DNA of 64,000 nucleotides from Segatella salivae DSM 15606 (GCF_000185845.1 NZ_GL629647.1:1321971-1385970), one strand, 5' to 3'. Counted from the stretch's first letter, positions 42,501-51,914 are shown. Notes: a model not told the origin generated them from the letters alone. Made by a program: numbers and translations.

Positions 42501-43172
42501 ATGGCGAGTTACGAACGAAAAAACGGATTTGTGGACAATAAAAGATTTCTATTTATACTGATAAATCTGCTCTTATCGCTGTCATTATGCGCCCAACAAC
42601 AGAGAGGAAAAGCCTCTTATTATTCAAAAAGAGCTACTGGAGCCAGAACCGCCAGCGGCGAACGACTGCACCATGATAGTTTAACGTGTGCGCATCGCAC
42701 CTATCCTTTCGGCACGTTATTAAAAGTAACGAACCCTAATAACGGTAATAGCGTGGTCGTGAAAGTAACAGACCGCGGTCCGTTTGGCCATGGACGAATC
42801 ATTGATTTGTCGTATGGCGCGGCCAAACAACTTGGCATTTTGTCGAATGGAGTAGCCACTGTGATGATTGAAAAGATAGGAAAAGGCGTGCCTTATTTGG
42901 ATGACGAGGCCGAAGAACTACCCAGAATAGATTTTGAAGCATCATCCGTTAGATATAATATTGTGGATGATTGGAAGAACAGACAAGGCATTGTGAACAA
43001 GACTATCAATCGTGATGCGAAGAAAATTGCCAGTCAACAGAAACTTCTTCAAACCAAAGCGGCAAACAAACCGAAAGAAGATGCCACGAAAGACGAAAAG
43101 AATGCTACAACGAAAAAAGACAAAGAGAATCGCTGGAACAGCGTATTTGAGAAAATAAAAGGAATGTTTTAA
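42501..43172 (+). CDS. rlpA: RlpA-like septal lytic transglycosylase
   Basis: 223 residues. A hydrophobic signal (about residues 15-31, ending LCAQQ) and a double-psi beta-barrel domain: GKASYYSKRATGARTASGERL, CAHRTYPFGTLLKVTN (AHRTxPFGT), and VKVTDRGPFGHGRIIDLSYGAA with the catalytic Asp. The C-terminal 60 residues are a Lys-rich linker without a SPOR domain; the SPOR protein near 30 kb is separate. Expected to cut denuded glycan strands at the septum. Confidence 0.88.
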   Translation: MASYERKNGFVDNKRFLFILINLLLSLSLCAQQQRGKASYYSKRATGARTASGERLHHDSLTCAHRTYPFGTLLKVTNPNNGNSVVVKVTDRGPFGHGRIIDLSYGAAKQLGILSNGVATVMIEKIGKGVPYLDDEAEELPRIDFEASSVRYNIVDDWKNRQGIVNKTINRDAKKIASQQKLLQTKAANKPKEDATKDEKNATTKKDKENRWNSVFEKIKGMF

Positions 43173-43193
43173 AAGATAAAACACCCACCCCTT

Positions 43194-43212
43194 TCCCTCC
43201 CAGAAGGAGGGA
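43194..43212. other. Short perfect hairpin downstream of rlpA
   Basis: TCCCTCC-cagaa-GGAGGGA, 7 bp, in the 287-base spacer between the converging rlpA and lipoprotein genes. No T-run follows; it may be a weak terminator. Nothing else is visible in the spacer. Confidence 0.4.
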
Positions 43213-43459
43213 GTCATGGGCCGAGCAATATAAGATTGAAGGACCGAAGATAATGTCATTACCCATTGAGAAATAGGGGTTATGTCATGAAATAAATGAG
43301 ACAAAGCACTTTATTTGCTGTTATATATGCCTATCGGCACCCAACAGACGATTGAAATCATTGCAAAATCAAGTACGCTGTCAGTCGTTTTAGCACATAA
43401 ACAGCATGCCTTCTCTCCCTTCTTTCGCGAGGATTGCTGCGAGTAATGACTACTTTCTT

Positions 43460-44299
43460 TTACTTCTTTGTAGGGATATTAAACTCCGTTACCTTTGAAA
43501 TGGCCTTATTTCCTTGGAGAACAGAGACGCAAATCTTTGCATTTCCATCCTTCAACCGATTGTCTGCTTTGACAAGAGCAGTATAACGTATGCCCTTACC
43601 CGGCTCTATTTTCTCTATATGAATGCTTGGAGAGATTTGCAAATGGCGGTTTTTATTGGCCTCAATAACCACGGGAAGGACATCATATATGGGTTGATTA
43701 CCACGATTCATAACTTCAAATATCACCTTAGAAAGCTCTCCGCGTTCTATCGTTCCGTCTTCATTTGCATCAAGAAAACGTGCATTTCGCACCTCAATAT
43801 TAGGCGCATACTTCAATCTTTCAATACGATTGTCGGCACTACATGAGTCAGGAAGTCTTGTGGTTGCCGTGCGAGTAGTCACATCACTCTGGTAATCTTT
43901 ACCCGTGAAATCATAGATACGATCGTCTCCTGAGTTAGTTTCGTCGAAGCCACTATCCGTAGAAGGTGCCTCTTGATAACTGCTTTCACCTGCTTGTTGC
44001 TGGCGTTCTTTCATCTTATGGTCATAGTTTCGCTTTGCACGTTCATACTGATATTGCTCTTGATCGGCTACGCGTCGCTGGTCAGCTGCCTGACCTATCA
44101 TCGCACCCACAGCGGCTCCGCCTGCCATTCCAATGATAGTCCCGATGTCAGACCCACGTGGGCCATCGGCAATTCCACCGATAGCACTGCCCAAAATGGA
44201 ACCTAAGGAGACGCCGGCATAAGCACCTGACCCCGTATAACTATCGCAACTGCTGAACAATAAAGTTGCACATGCAGCATAAATCAACACTTTTTTCAT
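43460..44299 (-). CDS. Lipoprotein with glycine zipper and an EF-hand-like loop
   Basis: 279 residues from ATG 44299 (MKKVLIYAACATLLF); the frame starts a few codons earlier inside the promoter box. Lipobox FSSC. Glycine-zipper segment GSILGSAIGGIADG...GTIIGMAGGAAVGAMIG (about 30-75), then a Gln/Arg-rich coil and a Ser/Asp-rich linker. A C-terminal domain holds DANEDGTIERGE, which fits all positions of a calcium-binding EF-hand loop, directly before a CARDB-like strand pair (VIFEVMNRGNQPIYDVLPVV). Function unknown. Confidence 0.7.
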   Translation of the reverse strand: MKKVLIYAACATLLFSSCDSYTGSGAYAGVSLGSILGSAIGGIADGPRGSDIGTIIGMAGGAAVGAMIGQAADQRRVADQEQYQYERAKRNYDHKMKERQQQAGESSYQEAPSTDSGFDETNSGDDRIYDFTGKDYQSDVTTRTATTRLPDSCSADNRIERLKYAPNIEVRNARFLDANEDGTIERGELSKVIFEVMNRGNQPIYDVLPVVIEANKNRHLQISPSIHIEKIEPGKGIRYTALVKADNRLKDGNAKICVSVLQGNKAISKVTEFNIPTKK

Positions 44300-44323
44300 C
44301 TTCGATTCAATCTTATATGGAGA

Positions 44324-44331
44324 CAAAGATA
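44324..44331 (-). promoter_or_regulatory. -7 box TATCTTTG for the glycine-zipper lipoprotein
   Basis: Minus strand TATCTTTG, 25 bases before ATG 44299. No -33 TTG seen. Confidence 0.5.
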
Positions 44332-44565
44332 AGTATAAAGCAACAATGTTAAAGGATGTTTTCCCTATATATCAAGGGGGAATTCCCTAAAAAAGCAAAC
44401 AAGTTTTAACATGTTGCCTAATACTTAGCACGAAGGAATTAAACATCACTTCGGATGGAACAACCCATAATACTATTTATTTTATAACATATTCCAACCT
44501 ATTATCAACTTTATCCATATTCTTTTTCAGCTTATGGATGAAAATAATAAAGCCATATTTCACAT

Positions 44566-45411
44566 TTATCCATAGTTTTCAATAAGATACTTTACAAAGT
44601 CTGGTGAAGTAAAGTCTATAAAACCAGCATCCGACTGATTCATCGTTGCAATCTTATCCATATCTTCTTTCGTAAGAGAGAAGTCGAAAATATCGAAGTT
44701 TTGCTGCATACGTTCTATGTGACTACTCTTTGGTATGGCTACGATACCACGCTGCGTAAGCCATCGAAGCGCTACTTGTGCTGCCGACTTACCATATTTT
44801 TGTCCGATGCTTACAAGCAGTTCGCTCTTCACAATACCATCAACCCCCTGTCCACCAAGCGGCCCCCAGGACATTGTTCTTGTGTTTGTTTCTTGTAAAA
44901 TAGGCTGTATATCGTTCTGTTGTGCCATTACATTGCACTGCAATTGATTGACCATAGGCTTTACATCGACAAAATGTGCGAAGTCAAAGAAGCGTCCTGC
45001 CTGGAAGTTTGATACTCCGATAGCTCGAACTTTGCCCTCTTTATAAGCCTTTTCCATAGCACGCCATGTTCCAAACACATCTCCATAAGCCTGATGAATG
45101 AGTAAAAGATCGACATAATCAGTATCAAGTTTACGAAGACTCTCATCTATACTTGTTGCAGCTTTCCCTTCTCCTGAATTACTAATCCATATCTTTGTAA
45201 CAAGGAAAAGGTCTTTACGCGCAATACCACTCTTACGCCATGCACGTCCAACTCCTTCTTCATTGCCATAAGCTTGTGCGGTATCTATCAAGCGATAACC
45301 TACATTAAGTGCATCACTCACACAGCGTTCACACTCTTCTGGATTAACCCTGAACACACCATATCCCAATAATGGCATCTCAACACCATTCACTAATTTA
45401 ATATTTTCCAT
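44566..45411 (-). CDS. Aldo/keto reductase
   Basis: 281 residues, the normal AKR length. NADPH-dependent carbonyl reductase with a TIM barrel. Catalytic tetrad: Asp and Tyr in LIDTAQAYGNEEGVG, Lys in LVTKIWI, His in DLLLIHQAYGD. The cofactor site IPKSSHIERMQQNF is intact. Substrate unknown. Own -7 box at 45444-45437; ends next to no gene on its strand. Confidence 0.92.
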   Translation of the reverse strand: MENIKLVNGVEMPLLGYGVFRVNPEECERCVSDALNVGYRLIDTAQAYGNEEGVGRAWRKSGIARKDLFLVTKIWISNSGEGKAATSIDESLRKLDTDYVDLLLIHQAYGDVFGTWRAMEKAYKEGKVRAIGVSNFQAGRFFDFAHFVDVKPMVNQLQCNVMAQQNDIQPILQETNTRTMSWGPLGGQGVDGIVKSELLVSIGQKYGKSAAQVALRWLTQRGIVAIPKSSHIERMQQNFDIFDFSLTKEDMDKIATMNQSDAGFIDFTSPDFVKYLIENYG

Positions 45412-45436
45412 ATCCTTAATTTTGTTGTTACAATTA

Positions 45437-45444
45437 CAAAGATA
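45437..45444 (-). promoter_or_regulatory. -7 box TATCTTTG of the aldo/keto reductase gene
   Basis: Minus strand TATCTTTG, 26 bases before the ATG. Confidence 0.5.
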
Positions 45445-45618
45445 CGAAATCCATATGAGAATATAGTTTCACATAATAGAATTAATCTTTCACAAAAATA
45501 TGCTTTGTTTTCTTTTCATGCACATCAAACGGAACTTCTACTAAGTATTAACTGACAGAGTAACGTCATAAAAGAATTATTTCGGACATACATAGCAGCA
45601 CAAAAACAAAGTAAGGGC

Positions 45619-45654
45619 AAATAAAAAGCGTAGTGAAAAACTTCACTACGCTTT
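45619..45654 (-). terminator. Terminator of the ribosomal protein operon
   Basis: AAAGCGTAGTGAA / TTCACTACGCTTT, 13-bp perfect stem with a 4-base loop, followed on the minus strand by TTTTTAT; 30 bases after the rplQ stop. Confidence 0.9.
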
Positions 45655-45683
45655 CATTATAGGTTTGAATATTAATCGTGAGA

Positions 45684-46169
45684 TTACTCTGCTTTAGCCT
45701 CTTCAGCTGCTGGAACTTCTGTAACAGGAGCCTCTGTAGTAGCTTCAGCCTTGGTAGACTTACGGCTACGGCGAGTCTTCTTAGCAGCCTTCGGAGTCTT
45801 AGCCATGTTCTCATCGAAGTCAACGAGCTCGATGAAAGCAATTTCAGCAGCATCCCCCTGACGGGTACCCAACTTGATTACACGTGTGTAACCACCTGGA
45901 CGATCAGCCACCTTGGCAGCAACCGTACTGAAGAGTTCCTTGATAGCCTCTTTCTTTTGAAGATAACGGAAAACTACACGGCGTGAGTTTGTGGTGTCTT
46001 CTTTAGAGCGAGTGATCAATGGTTCTACATACTTCTTCAAGGCTTTTGCCTTTGCAAGGGTCGTAGTGATTCTTTTGTGCATGATCAATGACACTGCCAT
46101 ATTTGCGAGCATAGCGTCACGATGAGATGCAGTACGACCCAGATGGTTGAATTTTTTATTATGTCTCAT
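45684..46169 (-). CDS. rplQ: 50S ribosomal protein L17
   Basis: 161 residues. MRHNKKFNHLGRTASHRDAM start and KAKALKKYVEPLITRSK are family marks. The last 45 residues form a Lys/Ala/Glu-rich tail not present in E. coli L17 (127 residues) but usual in Bacteroidota. Last gene of the ribosomal block. Confidence 0.97.
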   Translation of the reverse strand: MRHNKKFNHLGRTASHRDAMLANMAVSLIMHKRITTTLAKAKALKKYVEPLITRSKEDTTNSRRVVFRYLQKKEAIKELFSTVAAKVADRPGGYTRVIKLGTRQGDAAEIAFIELVDFDENMAKTPKAAKKTRRSRKSTKAEATTEAPVTEVPAAEEAKAE

Positions 46170-46204
46170 TTTATTCTTAACGTTTAAGAGGTAGAGAGTT
46201 TGTT

Positions 46205-47197
46205 TTACTCTCTATCTAATTTATACTTTGAAATATCGGTTCCAAACGACAGATTCAGACTTTCGAGCAAATCATCAAGCTCTGAAAGCGATTTCTTACC
46301 AAAGTTGCGGAACTTCAAAAGGTCAGTCTTATTGTACTGAACGAGATCACCAAGTGTCTCAACATCAGCAGCCTTCAAGCAGTTAAGTGCACGAACACTG
46401 AGGTTCATATCAACTAATCTAGTCTTGAGCAATTGGCGCATATGAAGCACTTCTTCATCAAATTCTTGGTTACCATCTTGATCAGGAGATTCAAGAGTAA
46501 TCTTCTCATCAGAGAATAACATGAAGTGATAAATAAGAATCTTCGCTGCCTCTTTAAGCGCATCTTTCGGATGAATGGAACCATCCGTAGAAACTTCAAT
46601 AACTAACTTATCGTAATCGGTCTTCTGTTCAACACGATAAGGCTCTACTGAATATTTCACATTACGGATAGGGGTGTAGATAGAATCGATTGGAATAACG
46701 TTGACATCAGTGCAGAACTCACGATTCTCATCAGCCGGAATATAACCGCGTCCTTTGTTAATGGTGAGATCAATCTGCATTGAAGCTTTGGCATCTAAAT
46801 GACAAATCACCAAATCAGGGTTTAACACTTCAAATCCAGTCAGATATTTACCAATATCACCAGCTTTGAATTCAGTGGAATTCTCTACAGTGATACTAAC
46901 TTTCTCGTTCTCGAATTCTTCTACTACTTGCTTGAATCTGACTTGTTTCAAATTCAAGATAATGTTGGTTACATCTTCCTTTACACCAGGAACTGAAGAA
47001 AACTCATGCTCAACACCAGCAATACGGATGGTGTTGATAGCATAACCCTCCAGTGATGAAAGAAGAATGCGACGCAATGCATTACCAATGGTAACACCAA
47101 AGCCCGGCTCAAGAGGACGAAATTCGAACTTGCCGAACTTATCATTGGCCTCCAACATTACAACTTTATCAGGTTTTTGAAATGCTAATATCGCCAT
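46205..47197 (-). CDS. rpoA: RNA polymerase alpha subunit
   Basis: 330 residues. N-terminal dimerisation domain with FGVTIGNALRRILLSSLEG, then a linker near 235-250 and the alpha-CTD (VRALNCLKAADVETLGDLV, KSLSELDDLLESLNL). Between rpsD and rplQ as in the classical alpha operon. Confidence 0.98.
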   Translation of the reverse strand: MAILAFQKPDKVVMLEANDKFGKFEFRPLEPGFGVTIGNALRRILLSSLEGYAINTIRIAGVEHEFSSVPGVKEDVTNIILNLKQVRFKQVVEEFENEKVSITVENSTEFKAGDIGKYLTGFEVLNPDLVICHLDAKASMQIDLTINKGRGYIPADENREFCTDVNVIPIDSIYTPIRNVKYSVEPYRVEQKTDYDKLVIEVSTDGSIHPKDALKEAAKILIYHFMLFSDEKITLESPDQDGNQEFDEEVLHMRQLLKTRLVDMNLSVRALNCLKAADVETLGDLVQYNKTDLLKFRNFGKKSLSELDDLLESLNLSFGTDISKYKLDRE

Positions 47198-47209
47198 TAA
47201 TTCAATGAT

Positions 47210-47815
47210 TTATTTAGAGTACAACTCAACGATTAACTGTTCCTTAATATTCTCAGGGATGTCGGCACGCTCTGGCTTATGCAAGAACTTACCACACTTT
47301 GCATTATCGTCCCACTCAATCCAAGGGTATTTACTGTGATTGAAACCTGCAAGTGCAGCTTCGATAACCTCGAGAGACTTTGATTTCTCACGAACAGCAA
47401 CAACCATTCCTGGCTTAACAGCGAAAGATGGGATGTTTACAACTTTACCGTCTACAGTAATATGCTTATGACCTACAAGCTGACGAGCAGCAGCACGCGT
47501 AGGAGCAATACCAAGACGATATACTACATTGTCAAGACGACATTCGAGATTCTGAAGTAGAACCTCACCAGTAATACCATCAGCCTTAGCTGCTTTCTCA
47601 AACATATTACGGAACTGACGCTCAAGTACACCATATGTATACTTAGCTTTCTGCTTCTCTGCCAACATGACTCCGTACTCAGACATCTTTCTGCGACGGT
47701 TATTGCCATGCTGTCCAGGAGGGAAGTTTCTCTTGGACAAAACTTTGTCGGCGCCGAAGATGGGCTCACCAAATCGACGTGCAATTTTAGATTTCGGACC
47801 TATATATCTTGCCAT
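47210..47815 (-). CDS. rpsD: 30S ribosomal protein S4
   Basis: 201 residues, Zn-free form (no N-terminal Cys cluster). Primary 16S binder and, in E. coli, the repressor of the alpha operon. FPPGQHGNNRRRKMSEYGVM and the S4 RNA-binding domain RLDNVVYRLGIAPTRAAARQ are clear. Confidence 0.98.
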   Translation of the reverse strand: MARYIGPKSKIARRFGEPIFGADKVLSKRNFPPGQHGNNRRRKMSEYGVMLAEKQKAKYTYGVLERQFRNMFEKAAKADGITGEVLLQNLECRLDNVVYRLGIAPTRAAARQLVGHKHITVDGKVVNIPSFAVKPGMVVAVREKSKSLEVIEAALAGFNHSKYPWIEWDDNAKCGKFLHKPERADIPENIKEQLIVELYSK

Positions 47816-47855
47816 AATATAAAAATATGTGCTAAATTTATTATTGTATCAATGA

Positions 47856-48245
47856 TTATACCTTGCGACGCTTTGGTGGACGGCAGCCATTATGTGGCAA
47901 TGGAGTTACATCAACAATCTCTGTAACTTGAATACCAGCTGCGTTCACGGCACGAATAGCAGACTCACGACCATTACCTGGACCTTTTACGTAAGCCTTA
48001 ACTTTGCGCAGACCGAGGTCAAACGCAACTTTCGCACAATCTTCACCTGCCATCTGAGCTGCATACGGAGTATTCTTCTTTGAACCACGGAAGCCCATCT
48101 TACCAGCAGAAGACCAAGAAATAACTTGTCCCTCGCTATTAGCTAATGATACAATGATATTATTGAATGAACTATGAACGTGAAGCTGACCGATTGCGTC
48201 TACTCTTACGTTTCTCTTCTTAGATGTTGCTTTTGTCTTTGCCAT
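47856..48245 (-). CDS. rpsK: 30S ribosomal protein S11
   Basis: 129 residues. HVHSSFNNIIVSLAN, SSAGKMGFRGSKKNTPYAAQ and the PLPHNGCRPPKRRKV end. It forms part of the platform near the mRNA exit. Confidence 0.98.
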   Translation of the reverse strand: MAKTKATSKKRNVRVDAIGQLHVHSSFNNIIVSLANSEGQVISWSSAGKMGFRGSKKNTPYAAQMAGEDCAKVAFDLGLRKVKAYVKGPGNGRESAIRAVNAAGIQVTEIVDVTPLPHNGCRPPKRRKV

Positions 48246-48263
48246 AATTAATTTACATTAAAA

Positions 48264-48644
48264 TTACTTAGTAGCCTTCTTCTTATTAGCAACAGTCTTC
48301 TTTCTACCCTTACGAGTACGAGCATTATTCTTAGTGCTCTGACCACGAACTGGAAGACCATTACGATGTCTAACTCCACGATAACAACCAATATCCATCA
48401 GTCGCTTGATGTTCATTTGGATCTCAGAACGGAGATCACCTTCTACCTTAAACTCAGCGCCGATAATTTCACGGATCTTGGCTGCTTGGTCATCAGTCCA
48501 TTCACTGACTTTCAAGTCACGGTTCACACCAGCCTTATCCAATATCTTTGCTGAACTACTTCGACCTATACCATAGATATAAGTCAATGCGATTTCGCCA
48601 CGCTTGTTCTGGGGCAAATCTACTCCAACAATTCTTATTGCCAT
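48264..48644 (-). CDS. rpsM: 30S ribosomal protein S13
   Basis: 126 residues. ALTYIYGIGRSSSAKILDKA and GCYRGVRHRNGLPVRGQ are intact, with a basic tail. First gene of the alpha-operon segment, behind a 106-base spacer that holds a candidate internal promoter. Confidence 0.98.
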   Translation of the reverse strand: MAIRIVGVDLPQNKRGEIALTYIYGIGRSSSAKILDKAGVNRDLKVSEWTDDQAAKIREIIGAEFKVEGDLRSEIQMNIKRLMDIGCYRGVRHRNGLPVRGQSTKNNARTRKGRKKTVANKKKATK

Positions 48645-48699
48645 TATTTAATTGATAAAAAATTAATAATTTAAATCTGTTTTCTCGTCAAAGAACGTG

Positions 48700-48707
48700 C
48701 AAAATTA
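48700..48707 (-). promoter_or_regulatory. Candidate internal promoter before rpsM (-7 box TAATTTTG)
   Basis: TAATTTTG on the minus strand, 56 bases before the rpsM ATG, within the longest gap of this half of the operon. No TTG at -33. It would separate an alpha-operon unit (rpsM-rpsK-rpsD-rpoA-rplQ). Confidence 0.4.
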
Positions 48708-48750
48708 GAAATAAAAATTGATTTATTTAACCTTTTACGATACTTTAACA

Positions 48751-48867
48751 CTAACCCTGACGCAATTTGAACTTAGGGTTTTTCTTGTTAATAACGAACA
48801 AACGACCTTTGCGACGAACAATCTTACAGTCGGGTGTACGCTTCTTCAATGATGCTCTTGTTTTCAT
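48751..48867 (-). CDS. rpmJ: 50S ribosomal protein L36
   Basis: 38 residues, read directly from the bases: MKTRASLKKRTPDCKIVRR, then GRLFVINKKNPKFKLRQG. Of the four zinc ligands of classical L36 only the Cys at position 14 remains, so this is a zinc-free form. Between infA and rpsM, the standard place. Confidence 0.95.
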   Translation of the reverse strand: MKTRASLKKRTPDCKIVRRKGRLFVINKKNPKFKLRQG

Positions 48868-48887
48868 ATCAGTTTATATATGAGTAA

Positions 48888-49106
48888 TTATTTGTATCTG
48901 AAAACGATTCTGCCTTTTGTCAGATCATAAGGACTCATCTCAACCTTTACCTTGTCACCAGGAAGTATTTTGATATAATGCATACGCATTTTACCAGAGA
49001 TGTGCGCAATAATCTGAACCCCATTCTCAAGTTCTACACGGAACATTGCATTAGACAGACTTTCTACAATTGTTCCATCCTGCTCAATAGCGGATTGTTT
49101 TGCCAT
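48888..49106 (-). CDS. infA: Translation initiation factor IF-1
   Basis: 72 residues, standard length. MAKQSAIEQDGTIVESLSNA and the OB-fold segments FRVELENGVQIIAHISGKMR and DKVKVEMSPYDLTKGRI. Confidence 0.97.
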   Translation of the reverse strand: MAKQSAIEQDGTIVESLSNAMFRVELENGVQIIAHISGKMRMHYIKILPGDKVKVEMSPYDLTKGRIVFRYK

Positions 49107-49123
49107 AAAACTATTCTTCTAAC

Positions 49124-49909
49124 TTAATGATTTTCTATTTCTTCAAACGTTGATAAGATCTCAGCTTTACCTTTTCTGATTGCGATAGTATGCTCAAAAT
49201 GTGCTGCAGGTTTACGATCACACGTAACAATACTCCACTTATCTGGTAACATTCCTATGTGATAATCACCCATTGTAATCATTGGCTCAATTGCAATACA
49301 CACTCCAGCTTTAAGCATAACCCCATTACCATGACGCCCATAATTAGGAATCTTAGGATCTTCGTGCATTTCCTTACCTATTCCATGACCTGTAAGTTCT
49401 CTGACTACACCATAACCAAAGCTCTCACAATAATCTTGAATAGTAGCCCCAATATCTCCTACATGTTTCCCAGCAACGGCCTGTTCAATCCCTCTATACA
49501 AGGACTCTTTTGTGACATTCAGTAATTTTCTCACTTCAGGTGAGACTTCTCCCACTGCAAAAGTATAACAGGAATCTCCATTATACCCATCAAGAAGAGT
49601 TCCACAATCTATAGAGATAATATCTCCTTCTTTCAGAACAACGTCAGCATTTGGAATTCCATGCACTACAACATCGTTTACAGAAGTACATATTGAAGCT
49701 GGAAAAGGCTCCCCATAAGGATTAGGGAAATTCTTAAAAGTTGGTATTGCACCATGATCTCTAATGAATTCCTCTGCTATCTTATCCAGCTGTAAGGTTG
49801 TTATACCAGGCTGAACATGTCGGCCTAACTCTGCAAGAGTAGAACCAACAAGTTGGTTAGCCTTACGCATTAGGTCGATTTCATCTTCCGTCTTCAGAAA
49901 TATTTTCAT
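49124..49909 (-). CDS. map: Methionine aminopeptidase, type I
   Basis: 261 residues. Removes the N-terminal Met of new proteins. Metal ligands: Asp pair in SIDCGTLLDGYNGDSCYTFA, His in LTGHGIGKEMHEDP, Glu in IAIEPMITMG and Glu in AHFEHTIAI. Between secY and infA, as in many bacteria. Confidence 0.96.
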   Translation of the reverse strand: MKIFLKTEDEIDLMRKANQLVGSTLAELGRHVQPGITTLQLDKIAEEFIRDHGAIPTFKNFPNPYGEPFPASICTSVNDVVVHGIPNADVVLKEGDIISIDCGTLLDGYNGDSCYTFAVGEVSPEVRKLLNVTKESLYRGIEQAVAGKHVGDIGATIQDYCESFGYGVVRELTGHGIGKEMHEDPKIPNYGRHGNGVMLKAGVCIAIEPMITMGDYHIGMLPDKWSIVTCDRKPAAHFEHTIAIRKGKAEILSTFEEIENH

Positions 49910-49923
49910 TGGACTTAATCTGA

Positions 49924-51261
49924 TTAATAAACTGAGACACTACTATTACGTGTGTGTCCAGAGTTCAGAAGTCCATCATAATGACGCATCATCAAGTGAC
50001 TCTCAATCTGTTGTAATGTATCAATAACAACTCCAACAAGAATCAACAATGAAGTACCACCAAAGAATTGCGAGAATCCTTGTTGTACATTCAGAAGTCC
50101 TGCGAGAGCCGGCATTATAGCAATAAACGCAATAAACAACGAACCTGGGAAAGTAATACGAGACATAATGGTGTCAATATACTCAGCAGTATCTTTTCCA
50201 GGTCTTACTCCTGGAATAAAACCGTTATTACGTTTCATGTCTTCAGCCATCTGAGTTGCATTCAGCGTTATTGCTGTATAGAAATATGTAAACGCTATAA
50301 TTAGTATTACATAGATTACATTATACAACACACTACGATTGTCCATTAAAGACCGAACAACCCATGATGCATTCTCACTCTGGTATTGAACTATAACCAG
50401 TGGAATAAACATCAATGCCTGAGCAAAGATGATTGGCATTACATTAGCGGCAAACAGTTTCAGTGGAATATATTGACGAGCGCCACCATATTGCTTATTA
50501 CCAACAATACGCTTAGCATATTGTACAGGCACCTTACGAGTTCCCTGAACCAACAGAATTGAGGCACAAACTACTGCATATAAGATAAGCAACTCAACAA
50601 TAAACATAACTATACCTCCACCGGAGATAGCAGTGAATCGTGAAGTTACCTCCTGTACGAAAGCCTGTGGGAGTCGAGCTATGATACCAATCATAATGAT
50701 TAATGAGATACCATTCCCTACACCTTTATCCGTAATGCGCTCACCGAGCCACAAAATAAACATACTTCCCGCTGCGAGGATAACTGTTGCAGAAACTATA
50801 AAAGCAGTCCAAGAGACACCGCTGGCCAAAGCCTGGCCAGCTTGTGTCTTTAGATTCATGAGGTATGCGGGTCCCTGAAAAACCAGAATGGCAATTGTCA
50901 GTAGACGAGTATACCAGTTTATCTTCTTTCTGCCGCTTTCACCTTCACGCTGCATCTTTTGGAAATAAGGTACAGCTACAGCAAGGAGCTGCATAACGAT
51001 AGAAGCTGAGATGTAAGGCATAATTCCAAGTGCAAAGATAGATGCATTGGAAAATGCTCCACCAGAGAACATGTCCAAAAGTGACATTAAGCCACCAGCG
51101 GTTTGCGACTGAAGTGATTCCAACTTAGCCGGATTAATACCAGGAAGTACGACAAATGATCCAAAACGATATATTGCCGTGAAGAGTATTGTTATCAAAA
51201 GTCGCTGACGCAAGTCTTCAACCTTCCAACAGTTCTTTAGTGTCTCAATAAACTTTTTCAT
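49924..51261 (-). CDS. secY: Protein translocase subunit SecY
   Basis: 445 residues, ten predicted helices. Main channel of the Sec translocon. Marks: RFGSFVVLPGINP near the first helix, plug region SLLDMFSGGAFSNASIFALG, the loop KVPVQYAKR, and NNGFIPGVRPGKDTAEYI before the last helices. Confidence 0.97.
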   Translation of the reverse strand: MKKFIETLKNCWKVEDLRQRLLITILFTAIYRFGSFVVLPGINPAKLESLQSQTAGGLMSLLDMFSGGAFSNASIFALGIMPYISASIVMQLLAVAVPYFQKMQREGESGRKKINWYTRLLTIAILVFQGPAYLMNLKTQAGQALASGVSWTAFIVSATVILAAGSMFILWLGERITDKGVGNGISLIIMIGIIARLPQAFVQEVTSRFTAISGGGIVMFIVELLILYAVVCASILLVQGTRKVPVQYAKRIVGNKQYGGARQYIPLKLFAANVMPIIFAQALMFIPLVIVQYQSENASWVVRSLMDNRSVLYNVIYVILIIAFTYFYTAITLNATQMAEDMKRNNGFIPGVRPGKDTAEYIDTIMSRITFPGSLFIAFIAIMPALAGLLNVQQGFSQFFGGTSLLILVGVVIDTLQQIESHLMMRHYDGLLNSGHTRNSSVSVY

Positions 51262-51265
51262 TTAC

Positions 51266-51712
51266 TTAGATTATAGTTGCGTTACCACCTACTGCCTTTA
51301 TAGCTTCTTCGGCAGTCTTAGAGAATGCATTTGCTTCAACATCTATTTTTGCTTTCAACTCACCATTGCCAAGAATCTTCACAAGCTTTTTACCATTAGT
51401 AAGACCTGCTTCTTGAAGTTCTGCAATACCAATCTTTGTGAGATTCTTTGCCTCTGCAAGAGATTGGAGTGTTGAAAGGTTTACAGCGAAGTACTCTTTA
51501 TGGTTGATATTCTTAAAACCAGCCTTCGGTACACGACGCTGAAGTGGCATCTGACCACCTTCAAAACCAATCTTTTTCTTGTAACCAGAGCGAGCTTTAG
51601 CACCCTTATGTCCACGAGTAGATGTACCACCTAAACCGGAACCAGGACCACGACCAATACGACGACGTGCATGTGTTGAGCCTTCTGCTGGTGTCAAATT
51701 ATTTAATTTCAT
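51266..51712 (-). CDS. rplO: 50S ribosomal protein L15
   Basis: 148 residues. MKLNNLTPAEGSTHARRRIG start and the Gly/Arg/Lys-rich stretch RGPGSGLGGTSTRGHKGAKA; GFEGGQMPLQRRVPKAGF. Four bases before secY. Confidence 0.97.
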   Translation of the reverse strand: MKLNNLTPAEGSTHARRRIGRGPGSGLGGTSTRGHKGAKARSGYKKKIGFEGGQMPLQRRVPKAGFKNINHKEYFAVNLSTLQSLAEAKNLTKIGIAELQEAGLTNGKKLVKILGNGELKAKIDVEANAFSKTAEEAIKAVGGNATII

Positions 51713-51737
51713 AATTGATTCAATATTAAAAGATTAA

Positions 51738-51914
51738 TTATTCAACTACGCTTACCAGATGATGAACCTTACGGATCATACCGCGGATACTAGGAGTGTC
51801 TTCAACTTCAATAACTTGAGAGATCTTATGAAGGCCCAAAGCATGAAGCGTACGCTTCTGATCAACTGGATAACCGATTTTACTCTTAATCTGTTTGATT
51901 TTAATTGTTGCCAT
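51738..51914 (-). CDS. rpmD: 50S ribosomal protein L30
   Basis: 58 residues, read directly: MATIKIKQIKSKIGYPVDQK, RTLHALGLHKISQVIEVED and RGMIRKVHHLVSVVE. Normal L30 length and place between rpsE and rplO. Confidence 0.95.
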   Translation of the reverse strand: MATIKIKQIKSKIGYPVDQKRTLHALGLHKISQVIEVEDTPSIRGMIRKVHHLVSVVE

